Assembly: GCA_003134655.1 (NCBI GenBank)
Contig: PLBY01000052.1
Coordinates: forward strand, 97,089-161,088
Length of the DNA: 64,000 nt
Origin: Acidobacteriaceae bacterium
Lineage (GTDB): Bacteria > Acidobacteriota > Terriglobia > Terriglobales > Acidobacteriaceae
Direction: 5' to 3'
The translations under genes and the position numbers were made by a program. Positions within the stretch are counted from its first letter, which is position 1. Each line of letters begins with the position of its first letter. The notes under the pieces are model-generated. The model saw nothing but the letters and a program-made list of their open reading frames with translations. It did not search any database and had not been told where the DNA came from. Positions 35,528 through 42,992 of the stretch are shown here, piece after piece.

Positions 35528-36130
35528 TCACTGGGCAGGCTCGGCGTTTTTGAAGGCGTCGTCGAGCGTCTGCGCGGAGTGAGGAGCGGTTTGCATGAGA
35601 CGCCAGCCGTCATCGTACTGACGAAATCCGACGGTCGAGGTGTAGCGCAGGTCGCCGGAGTAGAGCGCGGCGCCGACTTCATTCAAGGGCACCCACCTCC
35701 ACGTGAACTCCACATCGGCCTGGCTGCCCTGCTTGGCGATGCCGGTGACGCCGATGAGTTCCCTTCTGGCCACGGGGATAAAGAACGACGCCTTGTCGGC
35801 CTCTTCGGCGGGGACGAGGGCGCGAACTGTGTCGACGCCGGACGGAGTCAGCAGGACATCCCAGCACGGCGGCGGCACCATGGCGGGACCGCAACGGACT
35901 GTGGTCGCGGAGATCCAGCCGTGTTGTTGGAGGACGAGATATTCGGGCGAGACATAGTCTTTATTGGAGACGATGCCCGTCTGCAGGGAAAATTGCTGCG
36001 GCGTTTTGAAGGCGCTGGAGGCTGCGATCAGATCGGTGGCGAGGCGGCGGGTGAGGAAGTCGCGCGGCGAACATGCGCATAGGGTGAGAGTCACCACGAG
36101 ACAGAGAGCGAGGATCGGTGTTTTCCGCAT
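35528..36130 (-). CDS. Lipoprotein of unknown function
   Basis: 200 residues with a lipoprotein signal: ILALCLVVTLTLCAC, where the last Cys fits an L-C-A-C lipobox. The mature protein has FKTPQQFSLQTGIVSNKDY, WDVLLTPSGVDTVRALVP and TWRWVPLNEVGAAL, then GFRQYDDGWRLMQ. No known domain recognised. Probably attached to a periplasmic membrane face. It lies between the GT87-like gene and the radical SAM gene, on the same strand as both. Confidence 0.65.
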   Translation of the reverse strand: MRKTPILALCLVVTLTLCACSPRDFLTRRLATDLIAASSAFKTPQQFSLQTGIVSNKDYVSPEYLVLQQHGWISATTVRCGPAMVPPPCWDVLLTPSGVDTVRALVPAEEADKASFFIPVARRELIGVTGIAKQGSQADVEFTWRWVPLNEVGAALYSGDLRYTSTVGFRQYDDGWRLMQTAPHSAQTLDDAFKNAEPAQ

Positions 36131-36170
36131 CGGTCCGGTTGAGCGATTGCCTGTTGCCGGGCCTCGCCCG

Positions 36171-36200
36171 GCGGACAGCCGAAGGCGGCTGTCCCCACAT
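36171..36200. repeat. Short palindrome cagccgaaggcggctg with tccccacat tail
   Basis: The sequence cggacagccgaaggcggctg holds a 6-bp stem (cagccg / cggctg) around a short loop, followed by tccccacat. The same unit appears at 49223-49252. Located in the 111-bp spacer between the lipoprotein and AmrS genes. Confidence 0.55.
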
Positions 36201-36241
36201 AAACAAAATCAACACATAAGCAAAATCAACATCATCGAGAT

Positions 36242-37381
36242 TCAACGACTTGTGATTGTAAATAAATGCGAGCGTTTGTGCGGGAGGAAAGGACGAGAGG
36301 TGATCTGGCCGTCGAAGTGAGCGGCCCAGCGTCCGGGGATTTGGCACGAGCAGCGCGGGCAGCGGCCTTCGGGAGTGAGGCCGTACTCTTCGATGTGGTA
36401 TCCGTATCTGCGGATCAAGGTCTCACTGCACTGCGGGCAGCGGGTATCTTCCCAACGGCCGACCATGCCGGGAAGATTGCCTGCGTAGATGTAACGCAAT
36501 CCCGCCGCGTGGCCAATTTCGGCGGCCTGCAACAGATCTTCGACGTTAGTGTCTCGCTGGTCTTCGCCTTGCATTTTGTAGTCGCCGTGGAATGCGGTCA
36601 CATGCCAGGGAATGTCGGGCGAGATGCCGGCGACGAATTCGGTGAGGCGGCGCAGTTCGTCGGCGGAGTCGTTGAAGCCGGGAATGAGCAGAGTAACGAT
36701 CTCCAGCCACAATCCCATTTGGTGAATGCGGCGGATGCTGTCGAGGATGGGACCGATGCGTCCGCCGAGTTCGTGATAGTGGCGGTCGTCGAAACTCTTG
36801 AGATCCACTTTGTAGAGATCGATATGGGGACGGATGAATTCGAGAACCTGCGGCGTGGCGTTGCCGTTGGAAACGAATCCAGTGAGCAGTCCCGCAGCCT
36901 TCGCTTCTTTGAAAACGGCGACGGCCCACTCGCTGGTGATCAGAGGTTCGTTGTACGTGCTGACCAGAACTTTCGCGCCATGATCTAGCGCATCGCGCAC
37001 CAGCGCTTCAGGTGAGGCTTCGAGCGGGGGCGACACAGCATTCGGATCACGCAGCGCCTGCGACGTGACCCAATTCTGACAGTAGCCGCAGTGCAGATCG
37101 CAGCCCAGCATGCCGAAGCTGTAGGCGAGCGCGCCGGGATGGGCGTGGAAGAACGGCTTCTTTTCGATGGGATCGCATTGCATCCCGGCGGTGTATCCCC
37201 AGGGCACGTACAGCGTGCCGCCGCGGTTGTAGCGGACTTTGCAGACGCCGGGCTGGCCTTCGGGAATCGGGCAGCAGTGGCCGCAGGAGAAACAGCGGAC
37301 GCGATGGTTGTCGAGTTTCTCGTAGAGAGTGGGATCGGCCTCGCGAACTTTGCGGTCGAGGATGTCGCGAAGGGTGGGCAC
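36242..37381 (-). CDS. amrS: AmmeMemoRadiSam system radical SAM enzyme (AmrS)
   Basis: About 379 residues from GTG 37381, preferred because gagg precedes it and the longer open frame runs into repeat sequence. The radical SAM cluster motif CxxxCxxC is in GCDLHCGYCQNW. The N-terminal cysteine-rich segment (RCFSCGHCCPIPEGQPGVC) and the C-terminal zinc-ribbon-like part (RCPQCSETLIRRYGYH, RCPRCSCQIPGR) are typical of AmrS. Established partners AmmeMemoRadiSam A and B are not found in this window. The reaction catalysed is poorly known for the family. Confidence 0.88.
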   Translation of the reverse strand: MPTLRDILDRKVREADPTLYEKLDNHRVRCFSCGHCCPIPEGQPGVCKVRYNRGGTLYVPWGYTAGMQCDPIEKKPFFHAHPGALAYSFGMLGCDLHCGYCQNWVTSQALRDPNAVSPPLEASPEALVRDALDHGAKVLVSTYNEPLITSEWAVAVFKEAKAAGLLTGFVSNGNATPQVLEFIRPHIDLYKVDLKSFDDRHYHELGGRIGPILDSIRRIHQMGLWLEIVTLLIPGFNDSADELRRLTEFVAGISPDIPWHVTAFHGDYKMQGEDQRDTNVEDLLQAAEIGHAAGLRYIYAGNLPGMVGRWEDTRCPQCSETLIRRYGYHIEEYGLTPEGRCPRCSCQIPGRWAAHFDGQITSRPFLPHKRSHLFTITSR

Positions 37382-37449
37382 AGGAGCCTCTGGCACTATT
37401 CTAGCGCCGGGATGTGCCGCAGGGGCTAAAGCATCCACCGATAGGAAGG

Positions 37450-37530
37450 CTAGATCGCAGCGCTGAAAGCGCTGCGCCACCCAAAAGCATGCTTATCCAA
37501 AAGCAAGCTCACTCAGAAGCAAGCTTGTGG
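37450..37530. repeat. gcagcgctgaaagcgctgc palindrome and ccaaaagca tail
   Basis: The palindrome gcagcgct gaa agcgctgc is followed by gccacccaaaagcatgc and then two more aagca/aagcaagct repeats. A similar unit, gcagcgctcgaagcgccgc with atccaaaagcg, lies at 41530. The spacer 37382-37657 holds nothing else that I can support. Confidence 0.5.
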
Positions 37531-37657
37531 GGAGAACTGTTCGGTGGAACGCAGGAGAAACGGTCGACCGGTGCGAGATCGCTCCCTCAGCCTGAAAAAC
37601 GGCTCCGGTCGGGATGACGCCTTCGAAAGAAATGCTATCGAAACTCAGACTACGCCA

Positions 37658-39295
37658 TCAATGTCCGGCGCGGGGCTTGGCGGCTGTCTGGTGCTGGCGC
37701 AACCAACGATCGGCGTCCAGTTCAATGGAGGTGACTTGGGCTCGCGTGAGGCGAGCGCGAACAAATGGCCCAAGCGTTTCGCTGGCATGGTCGCCACTTA
37801 ATCGGGCCACCACCATCCAGAAGTAAGCTTGGGTGAAGTCCTGGGGGACACCGCGACCGCTAAAGTAGATGGAGCCCAACTTGGATTGGGCAGCTACATT
37901 ACCCTGCTCCGCAGCTTTGATGAACCAGCGAACCGCCTCGCGCTCGTCCAGTTTCACGCCCTCGCCGGTGGCATAGCGAAGGCCCAGAGTATTCTGGGCC
38001 GCGGGGTAGCCCTTCTCGGCCATCTGGTGAAGTTGGTCGAAGGATGCAGTCTCGACCGACGGAGCAACCGCGGCAAGACTCTCCGACTTCGGCGGGCGAG
38101 ATGATGCCAGAACAGTCGGCAGTGTGCTGCGGCCACGGTCCTGAAGCTTGCTCTGAATCAAGGGGGCGAGGCCGTACCCGAGAACAAAGAAGATCGCAAT
38201 GGCGGCGCAGATCAGGATAATGAGATGGGCACGCGGCAGGCTGATGCCGCCGGAGATCTTCTCTTCCGAACCGTCCATCTTCTTTTCTTGACCAGGCTCG
38301 GAAGCGAAGAGAACGCTTCCCGGTGTTGGAGCAAATTGAACGGCGGCGGGCTTGGTCCCGATGGGCGGAAGGTTCTCGGCACGGGCGGCGCGGTTGACGG
38401 CGGCAACGATGGTCTCCGCAAGGCGCTGCATCACGCCGCCATCCGATGCGAAAAATCGATCCGGCTGGTCGGAGAAAACTTCGAGAATCCCAATCGACTT
38501 ATCGCCCGCACGCACAGGCACCGCCAGAATGGAACGGATGCCCAGGGCGCGGCAGCTTTCGCGATCCACGCGCACATCGACTTCGGAATCGTCGCAGCGA
38601 AGCAGCACACCGCTCTTCACGCACTCTCCGGAGAAACCGGAGCCCACCTGCAAAGGTGCACCGACGGGTGGAGCATCTGCTCCGGAACTGGCGCGGCAAA
38701 CCATGAAATCCGGATCGGTATCCGCGAGCGCAATCGCTGCGCCAGAAGCGCGAACCAGAGTTTGTGCGCGCCCGGCAATCAACTGCAGGGCACCAGCGAG
38801 ATCGGAACCGAGCGCCTCTACTTGCCGCTGCACCGCGGTCACGGCCGCCAGCGTATCGGTGTAGTTGGGACGCGGAGGAGTTGCGTCGCGCGAACCGATA
38901 AAGGCGGCAACCTCAGCATCACCGTTGGCGACTCCGGCCATCACGTTTACGAAGAGCCACTCGCGCAGTCGCGCCACGGACTCGGACGACAAATCGGAAA
39001 AACGAAGCCCGGCGCGTCCTGAGGCGTTCGACCAGACCACCTGTCCGGTGGTGTAGAGGTGGTCGGCGCAATCGGCCAGGTCCAAACAAAGGTTCACGCG
39101 CTTATCCAGTTCCAGAGGGGAGTGGCATTGAATGGCGACGCCGTCTTCGCTGATGTCAACGATCTCGTGGAGATCGAGCATCGCGCCCTGGGATTCTCCG
39201 GTGAAGGTAGCATACGCCGGCGTTTGAATCTTATGCCGCACACGCCGGCGACGGTTGGGTGAAACCGTCTGCAACGCCGAGGTCATCACAGCCAT
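37658..39295 (-). CDS. PilZ / GAF / transmembrane / Sel1-repeat protein
   Basis: 545 residues. A PilZ domain at the N-terminus (about 12-110: NRRRRVRHKIQTPAY, VDISEDGVAIQCHS with DxSxxG, GRAGLRFSDLSSES) is followed by a GAF domain (about 147-300: GAAIALADTDPDFMVCRASSG, RCDDSEVDVRVDRESCRA), one membrane helix (about 354-376) and Sel1-like repeats (GYPAAQNTLGLRYATGEGVK, GNVAAQSKLGSIYFSGRG). PilZ and GAF should be cytoplasmic and the Sel1 part outside. It likely links c-di-GMP and another small ligand to a periplasmic partner. The GAF domain closely matches those at 21800 and 41580. Confidence 0.85.
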   Translation of the reverse strand: MAVMTSALQTVSPNRRRRVRHKIQTPAYATFTGESQGAMLDLHEIVDISEDGVAIQCHSPLELDKRVNLCLDLADCADHLYTTGQVVWSNASGRAGLRFSDLSSESVARLREWLFVNVMAGVANGDAEVAAFIGSRDATPPRPNYTDTLAAVTAVQRQVEALGSDLAGALQLIAGRAQTLVRASGAAIALADTDPDFMVCRASSGADAPPVGAPLQVGSGFSGECVKSGVLLRCDDSEVDVRVDRESCRALGIRSILAVPVRAGDKSIGILEVFSDQPDRFFASDGGVMQRLAETIVAAVNRAARAENLPPIGTKPAAVQFAPTPGSVLFASEPGQEKKMDGSEEKISGGISLPRAHLIILICAAIAIFFVLGYGLAPLIQSKLQDRGRSTLPTVLASSRPPKSESLAAVAPSVETASFDQLHQMAEKGYPAAQNTLGLRYATGEGVKLDEREAVRWFIKAAEQGNVAAQSKLGSIYFSGRGVPQDFTQAYFWMVVARLSGDHASETLGPFVRARLTRAQVTSIELDADRWLRQHQTAAKPRAGH

Positions 39296-40043
39296 GGGGA
39301 ATCGGCCCTACTTCGTGGCTCCATATTAGCGCGGGATGGTTGAAAAGCAAGCAATCAAAGAAAAATCAGAAGGACGACGAGGGCAGGCGCTCCCAGCGGG
39401 CGAACCGACCGGAAACAGGTGCGCGAGGGACTTAGGGGCTGTATTCAACATTCTGTACCCTGGGTTGCGTACCCGACACCAATAGGAAGATAAGGCGATT
39501 TTACGACAGACGCCAGCAAGTAAAGGCCATTGGGAATCTTCATTTCAATTTCTGCCAATCCCGTCGCGAGTGTGACATCTACTCACGCGCTGGGCTTTCG
39601 CCTGGACTCCACCGAGTCAAGTACCTGGTATTTGCCATCCTTCACCCTCTCGATGATCCATTGGGAACAGTCCCTGCCAGCATGTCGCATCGTGTCGCAG
39701 TTTGTCGCTGGTCACCGCTTGCCTCGTCTTGGGAGTGGGACTAAGTTTCCGGTGCGATGCAGGAGCCAGTTAATCGACTGTCAGGATAAATGGCAGTTGA
39801 GTCGCCTGGGCTATCTGGAACGCGGTGGCAATTGGTTGGGTGGGAGAGGAAACGCAGTGAAACGCAAGGCACTCGCGATTCTATCAACTCTGGAGATGCC
39901 AGAGAAACGGGCCAACTGGCGCCAGGTTTTGGGCATTGCGGAGGAAGCTCAATTTTAGAATCTGCGCCTGATCGTGCGCGTCGGCCCCCTTCTTTCAGTC
40001 TGGCTTGATTCTATCGGGCAAGTTCGAAACTAACGGAGGTTCT
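39296..40043. other. Non-coding spacer of about 750 bp
   Basis: Only weak open frames occur here (one of 142 codons, 39530-39958, without recognisable composition or ribosome binding site). No repeat, tRNA or known structured RNA was recognised. The end of the spacer holds the ribosome binding site acggagg for the next gene. It could hide decayed sequence, since the base composition fluctuates. Confidence 0.45.
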
Positions 40044-41309
40044 ATGAAATACAGGAGCATTGCGATTCTGATCTTCTGCGCATCTGTGGCCGCGACGGTT
40101 TCGGCTCAGAGTGGAGATGACGAGATCGGCGGCGCGGGAATACCCAACTTCATACCAGAATTCACCGGGAAACATGAGTTGGCAGACTCTAACATTTTTC
40201 GAGCGGGTGCGAAGATCGGAGTGAACACCACAAGTCCGCAGGCGACATTGGATGTTGAGGGCACCGGTATCTTCGGCATTTGGGGAGCCACATCCAGCCT
40301 TAGTCCCTTCGCTGTGGGCGTGACTGGCCAGAGCGCGAGTACCACCGGCAATGGCGTTGTCGGTGAGGCTACAGCCACCACGGGCGTCAACAATGGTGTG
40401 TTCGGCCTTAGTGCCAGCACGAGTGGCATCGGCGTAAGCGGAAGCGCCACTGCAACCACTGGCAATGCATACGGTGTATATGGCCAGACTGCCAGTACTG
40501 GCTTCGGCGCTGGTGTGTTCGGAGGGACAACCGCCAGTACGGGGACCGCGTTCGGCGTGTTTGGTCAAAGCAGTGGAACGAGTGGCAACGGGGTGTTTGG
40601 ATACGCAAGCGCGTCTTCGGGTTCTACTATCGGAGTGGTCGGATTTGTGGAAAGCCCAACTGGCACAGCCGGCCGGTTTGTCGCCAATGCTGGGTCGGGC
40701 TTGATTCTTCAGGGCGTCTCGGGCAGCAGCGGCACCAATGTTGTGTTCACCGTCGATGCCAGCGGCAACGGTTCCTACGCAGGCAACCTCAGTGTGACCG
40801 GCAATCTGACCAAAGGCAGCGGCTCCTTCAAGATTGACCATCCCCTCGATCCTGCGAACAAGTACTTGGAGCATTCGTTCGTGGAGTCTCCTGACATGAT
40901 GAACATCTACAACGGTGTCGTCGTGCTAGATTCAAAGGGAGAAGCTTCCGTAAACCTGCCGGAGTATTTCCAAGCACTGAACAGCGATTTCCGGTATCAG
41001 CTGACTGCGATGGGAGCCCCGGGGCCGAACCTTTACATAGCGGAAGAAATCTCACGCAATCAGTTTAGGGTCGCGGGAGGGAAGCCGGGATCTAAGGTTT
41101 CGTGGCAGGTTACTGGCGTGAGGCAGGACGCCTACGCCAAGGCCCACCGCATCAAGGTGGAGGAGGACAAGCCAGCACAGGAGAGGGGTCACTACCTACA
41201 TCCCGAACTATTTGGAGAAACTCAAAAAGAGGCTATCGGATCGAACGTTGCTCCGCCAGTGACGTTACCAGTCACAACGGCTAAAACGAACGTAGGCAAC
41301 CCGCGTTAA
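40044..41309 (+). CDS. Secreted glycine-rich repeat protein
   Basis: 421 residues from ATG 40044, with ggagg 5 bases upstream. Signal peptide (IAILIFCASVAATVSAQ). Residues about 75-210 are a run of short G-V-x-G repeats (GVTGQSASTTGNGVVGEATA, GVFGLSAST, GVYGQTAST, GVFGQSSGT, GVFGYASAS), likely a beta-solenoid stalk. The C-terminal domain (HSFVESPDMMNIYNGVVVLD, FRYQLTAMGAPGPNLYIAEE) resembles tail-fibre-like or surface adhesion ends seen in secreted proteins of this phylum. Probably surface exposed. An intrinsic terminator follows 26 bases after the stop. Confidence 0.65.
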   Translation: MKYRSIAILIFCASVAATVSAQSGDDEIGGAGIPNFIPEFTGKHELADSNIFRAGAKIGVNTTSPQATLDVEGTGIFGIWGATSSLSPFAVGVTGQSASTTGNGVVGEATATTGVNNGVFGLSASTSGIGVSGSATATTGNAYGVYGQTASTGFGAGVFGGTTASTGTAFGVFGQSSGTSGNGVFGYASASSGSTIGVVGFVESPTGTAGRFVANAGSGLILQGVSGSSGTNVVFTVDASGNGSYAGNLSVTGNLTKGSGSFKIDHPLDPANKYLEHSFVESPDMMNIYNGVVVLDSKGEASVNLPEYFQALNSDFRYQLTAMGAPGPNLYIAEEISRNQFRVAGGKPGSKVSWQVTGVRQDAYAKAHRIKVEEDKPAQERGHYLHPELFGETQKEAIGSNVAPPVTLPVTTAKTNVGNPR

Positions 41310-41334
41310 GAAAAGAAGGGCAAACGCACAGCAC

Positions 41335-41366
41335 AAAAACGCCGCTCGGTCTCGGGCGGCGTTTTC
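41335..41366 (+). terminator. Rho-independent terminator
   Basis: The stem aaaacgccgc pairs with gcggcgtttt around a GC-rich loop, with a following tt-rich end. It closes the glycine-rich repeat protein gene. Confidence 0.85.
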
Positions 41367-41529
41367 TTCGTTAGCCCCGACGTCCCATAAGTGTCGAAAC
41401 CAGCCTTTAAACTCATTGGCCCGGTTGTAGTTGTGGGCGGGGGGCGGACCCGAACCTGATGAAGGAGTGCTGCGGCGGTTAAGGTCACTTCTCAGCAGCT
41501 AAAGCCCTCGAGGGAAAAAGATCTTTCGC

Positions 41530-41572
41530 AGCGCTCGAAGCGCCGCGTCATCCAAAAGCGTGATCCCTCCAG
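41530..41572. repeat. gcagcgctcgaagcgccgc palindrome, second copy
   Basis: Similar in core and in the ccaaaagcg tail to the element at 37450. It lies in the 213-bp spacer between the terminator and the GAF gene, which otherwise shows nothing. Confidence 0.45.
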
Positions 41573-41579
41573 GAAGGAG

Positions 41580-42431
41580 TTAGCCGGCGCGGCGCATGAC
41601 CTGGGCCTGGTGCAGGCTGGAGATGCGGGAGATCGCCGCCACCATCATGCTGGAGAGCAGTTGCATGGTCGCCACGTCACGCGCATCGAAGGCGCCGGGA
41701 GAAGAGGACAGCACCTCGAAAACGCCGAGCGTGCGGCGGTAGTGCCGCAGGGGCGAGACGAGGATCGAGCGGACTCCGAGGCGACGGCAGCTGGCCAAGT
41801 CCACGCGCGGGTTCCGCTCGGCGTCGTGACAGAGCATGATTTCACCGGAGCGGACGGCTTCGGCGGAGATGCCGGCGTCAGTTTGAAGGCGGACTCCGAG
41901 GTCGGGAGCGGTTCTTCCGGCGCGGGCGCGGCAGACGATTTCGTCCCCTGCGCGCAAGGCGATGGCCGCTCCGGTTGCTCCAGTCAGATGCTGGGCGCGT
42001 TCGGTGATCGCGCTGATGGCGGGCTCCAGATCCAGTTCCGCAGGATGAATCTCGATTTCTTCTGACGACACGGCGCGAAAGCCGGACACCGGGTGAGCTG
42101 CGTTGGCGACGCGGAGCTGGCTGCGCTGCGCCAGAGATGGCATATGAAAATGATCGGCGATGTTGGCGACGTCCGGGTCGGGCACGGTGCGCAGCAGGTC
42201 GCGCACGAGGTTATTCAGCTCCATGTCGGTGATGAGATGGGCGGTCTGCTGGTTGCGCAGCGATCCGCCCAGAACGCGCGAGAGACCGAGAAGAGAGTGG
42301 CTGCCGCATGCCAGGCAATAGGGCTTGCTGTTGGTGCTGATCATCTCGCACTGAACGCAGAATGTGGCGGACTGTAAAGGAACGAAATTGACGTCCTTAA
42401 AAGTGCTGCCATACAACGTCTTGCCAAACAT
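41580..42431 (-). CDS. Zinc-ribbon / GAF domain protein
   Basis: 283 residues. The N-terminus carries a CxxC...CxxC pair (Cys25, Cys28, Cys39, Cys42: FCVQCEM, YCLACGSHS), likely a zinc ribbon. A helical linker leads to a GAF domain (about 130-280: GAAIALRAGDEIVCRARAG, CHDAERNPRVDLASCRRLG, RSILVSPLRHYRRTLGVFE). No membrane helix and no output domain, so it probably acts in the cytoplasm through partners. It shares the GAF signature with the proteins at 21800 and 37658. Confidence 0.75.
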   Translation of the reverse strand: MFGKTLYGSTFKDVNFVPLQSATFCVQCEMISTNSKPYCLACGSHSLLGLSRVLGGSLRNQQTAHLITDMELNNLVRDLLRTVPDPDVANIADHFHMPSLAQRSQLRVANAAHPVSGFRAVSSEEIEIHPAELDLEPAISAITERAQHLTGATGAAIALRAGDEIVCRARAGRTAPDLGVRLQTDAGISAEAVRSGEIMLCHDAERNPRVDLASCRRLGVRSILVSPLRHYRRTLGVFEVLSSSPGAFDARDVATMQLLSSMMVAAISRISSLHQAQVMRRAG

Positions 42432-42645
42432 GGATCGTTGATTCCTCGCTTCTATATAAGTGCAGTCGAAGTTAAACAGATAGCGAAGGTTGAGAAAGTG
42501 ACGGTAGTGGTTCCTGGTGTGGAAAACAGGGCCTTAAATGCTCACCCAGTGCAGGAGTATGCACAAACTTGCAACCTTTCTATCGATCTCATCGCAAGGG
42601 CGTTGCGGAATGCGGCTTGAGGCGTGCTTATTTTTGCCGGCAGGG

Positions 42646-42674
42646 TTGATTTCATCCTGAGGGTCGGCTATGCT
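42646..42674 (+). promoter_or_regulatory. Putative promoter of the pqqA-like gene
   Basis: -35 ttgatt (42646-42651), a 17-base spacer, -10 tatgct (42669-42674). Transcription would start near 42681, giving a leader of about 42 bases. The match is moderate and not tested. Confidence 0.45.
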
Positions 42675-42722
42675 AAACAAACGTTCGCGGCCTACCCGCA
42701 GAGCGATTGACTGGGGGAAATC

Positions 42723-42800
42723 ATGGAATGGACAGCTCCTGCTTTTGAAGAAGTTTGCTTGAACTGCGAAATCAACTCCTACGCCAGCGCGAAACTGTAA
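42723..42800 (+). CDS. pqqA: PqqA-like precursor peptide for pyrroloquinoline quinone
   Basis: 25 codons, ATG 42723 to TAA 42800, with gggggaa 5 bases upstream. The peptide begins MEWTAPAFEEV and contains CEINSYASAKL. PqqA peptides have a Trp near the start and a conserved Glu-x-x-x-Tyr; here it is E16-I-N-S-Y20, and EINSY itself is found in known PqqA peptides such as that of Gluconobacter. In the known pathway Glu and Tyr are crosslinked by the radical SAM enzyme PqqE and processed to PQQ. No pqqB, C, D or E gene is within the window; the neighbours are a GAF gene and a polysaccharide transferase gene on the opposite strand. Confidence 0.75.
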   Translation: MEWTAPAFEEVCLNCEINSYASAKL

Positions 42801-42992
42801 CCGAAAACGCTCTCCCCTGAAAGCTCTCACGTGTCGCTCTTAGCTCGCGACGATTATCGCGGCGCGCGCCTATAAGTCTGCGACTGCACCCGCAACCTCT
42901 GCTTTCCCCGCCCAGAAGTAACACTCTCCAACACCATCATTTCATGCGCTGCGCTTGTCCTAGGTATGCGGGACTGGCGAGATTGTGCCCGA

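Noticed and set aside
39530..39958. 142-codon open frame in the 39-40 kb spacer
   Set aside because: No ribosome binding site, no family-like sequence and no codon bias like the neighbours; not reported as a gene.
41367..41530. G-rich segment resembling part of a tRNA-like or structured RNA
   Set aside because: No cloverleaf can be folded with conserved T and D arm bases; no further evidence.
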